Assembly (NCBI GenBank): GCA_028694115.1
Contig: JAQUUB010000171.1
Span: 1 to 6,641 of the forward strand
Direction of reading: 5' to 3'
Length of the DNA stretch: 6,641 nt
DNA from: Lachnospiraceae bacterium
GTDB taxonomy: Bacteria; Bacillota_A; Clostridia; Lachnospirales; Lachnospiraceae
The notes under the pieces are model-generated. The model saw only the letters and a list, made by a program, of their open reading frames with translations. It had not been told where the DNA came from and did not search any database. Each line of letters begins with the position of its first letter. Position 1 is the stretch's first letter. Made by a program: the position numbers and the translations under genes. This document shows positions 6,076-6,641 of this stretch, one piece after another.

Positions 6076-6641
6076 ATGGAAAATGGATTAGTTACTGCAG
6101 ATGGAACCAAAATACTAACTGTAGAAGAGTATGATAAATTTATAAATGCCATTCCTGAGACTATGAAAGCTATTTTTGAAATTAATACAATTACAGGCCT
6201 TCGATACATCGAGCTTCAAAGGCTCTATGAAAATCCTCAATGGTACTACAAAGACAGAAATCAGATCATATTGCCTAAAGAAGCACAGAAAAAGGAAAAG
6301 CAAAAGCTTCCTAAAAGGACTATTGATAAACTGCCTACTACTTTCTCCTATGTGTTTTCTCATTTCATCAATGGCAAGAAGCCACCTTATAGATCTTCAT
6401 GGAACAAAGATTTAGCTAGATGGTCAGAGAAAGCAGGTATAAACCCAAAAGTAGGACCAAAAACTCCAAGAAAAACTATAGAGAGCTGGATGCTAAAAAC
6501 CGGAATCCCTGAGATTGAAATATATTCTAGACAAGGGCATGACCCAATAACATCTCTAAAGCATTACCAGAGCCTATCTTTTACAGATTATGAAATGAGG
6601 GACATCGAAAAGAGGCTCATAGAATGGGGAATTCTTAGAAG
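6076..6641 (+). CDS. SSV1-type archaeal tyrosine recombinase/integrase, 3' end beyond window
   Basis: The frame is open from ATG 6076 to the window end (188 residues seen, no stop). It carries the tyrosine-recombinase active site in order: Arg43 in TITGLRYIEL, a lysine-rich hairpin after ILPKEAQKKEKQKLPKR (65-81) likely holding the catalytic Lys, Lys129-x-x-Arg132 in PKTPRKTIESW, His155 in SRQGHD, and the nucleophile Tyr164 in LKHYQSL. The helix after Tyr164 (YEMRDIEKRLIEWGIL) looks complete, so the stop is probably close. Such enzymes cut and join DNA at attachment sites of archaeal viruses and plasmids. Residue 43 is early for the first Arg, so the usual N-terminal core-binding domain is missing. 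An in-frame TAG at 6049-6051 and no other start rule out an upstream extension. It is either a naturally short catalytic-domain integrase or a 3' remnant. The half-site repeats just upstream may be its target. Confidence 0.85.
   Translation, partial: MENGLVTADGTKILTVEEYDKFINAIPETMKAIFEINTITGLRYIELQRLYENPQWYYKDRNQIILPKEAQKKEKQKLPKRTIDKLPTTFSYVFSHFINGKKPPYRSSWNKDLARWSEKAGINPKVGPKTPRKTIESWMLKTGIPEIEIYSRQGHDPITSLKHYQSLSFTDYEMRDIEKRLIEWGILR

Noticed and set aside
6115..6415. ORFs on both strands within the integrase region
   Set aside because: They are out of frame with the clear tyrosine-recombinase frame starting at 6076, which carries all catalytic motifs.
1..6641. CRISPR array, tRNA or rRNA gene, riboswitch
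   Set aside because: No regularly spaced repeats, cloverleaf-like segments or known conserved RNA motifs were seen on either strand.

Overview
The window most likely comes from a methanogenic archaeon of the Methanosarcina type. The support is AT-rich intergenic DNA with TATA-like boxes, strong GGAGG/AGGTGAT ribosome-binding sites on tightly packed genes, a DUF354 protein, and an SSV1-type archaeal tyrosine recombinase. The genus is an inference from gene style, not from a marker gene. All supported genes lie on the + strand.

Positions 1-300 hold a putative promoter and the 5' stump of a family 2 glycosyltransferase, cut off just after its nucleotide-binding motif. Positions 317-4782 form a compact operon: a DUF354 GT-B-like protein, a non-hydrolysing UDP-GlcNAc 2-epimerase (wecB type), an alpha/alpha-toroid polysaccharide-biosynthesis protein (VpsJ-like), and a GT4 glycosyltransferase. 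Neighbours overlap by 4 nt, are 19 nt apart, or overlap by 1 nt. After a 177-nt gap comes a left-handed beta-helix O-acetyltransferase (4960-5769). Together the set fits assembly and decoration of a surface glycan (S-layer N-glycan or exopolysaccharide) containing ManNAc or a derivative. WecB would supply UDP-ManNAc, the GT4 and perhaps the DUF354 protein would act on sugars, the toroid protein would process or modify the glycan, and the acetyltransferase would decorate it. No flippase, polymerase or oligosaccharyltransferase is in the window, so the cluster is probably part of a larger locus.

The most notable feature is a 132-bp miniature inverted-repeat element (4968-5099) with a TAA target duplication, inserted in codon 3 of the acetyltransferase gene. 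Element plus duplication is 135 bp, exactly 45 codons with no stop, so the reading frame stays open and gains 45 foreign residues after Met-Ile. A degenerate relative in the same orientation lies just after the gene (about 5823-5932).

From about 5770 to 6075 there is no gene. That stretch holds the second element remnant and two inverted repeats built from the same ATAGCTAC half-site. They sit directly upstream of a short SSV1-type integrase (6076 to the window end, incomplete) with all the expected catalytic residues but no N-terminal DNA-binding domain. The right third of the window is therefore an accessory, mobile-element-affected edge of the glycan locus.
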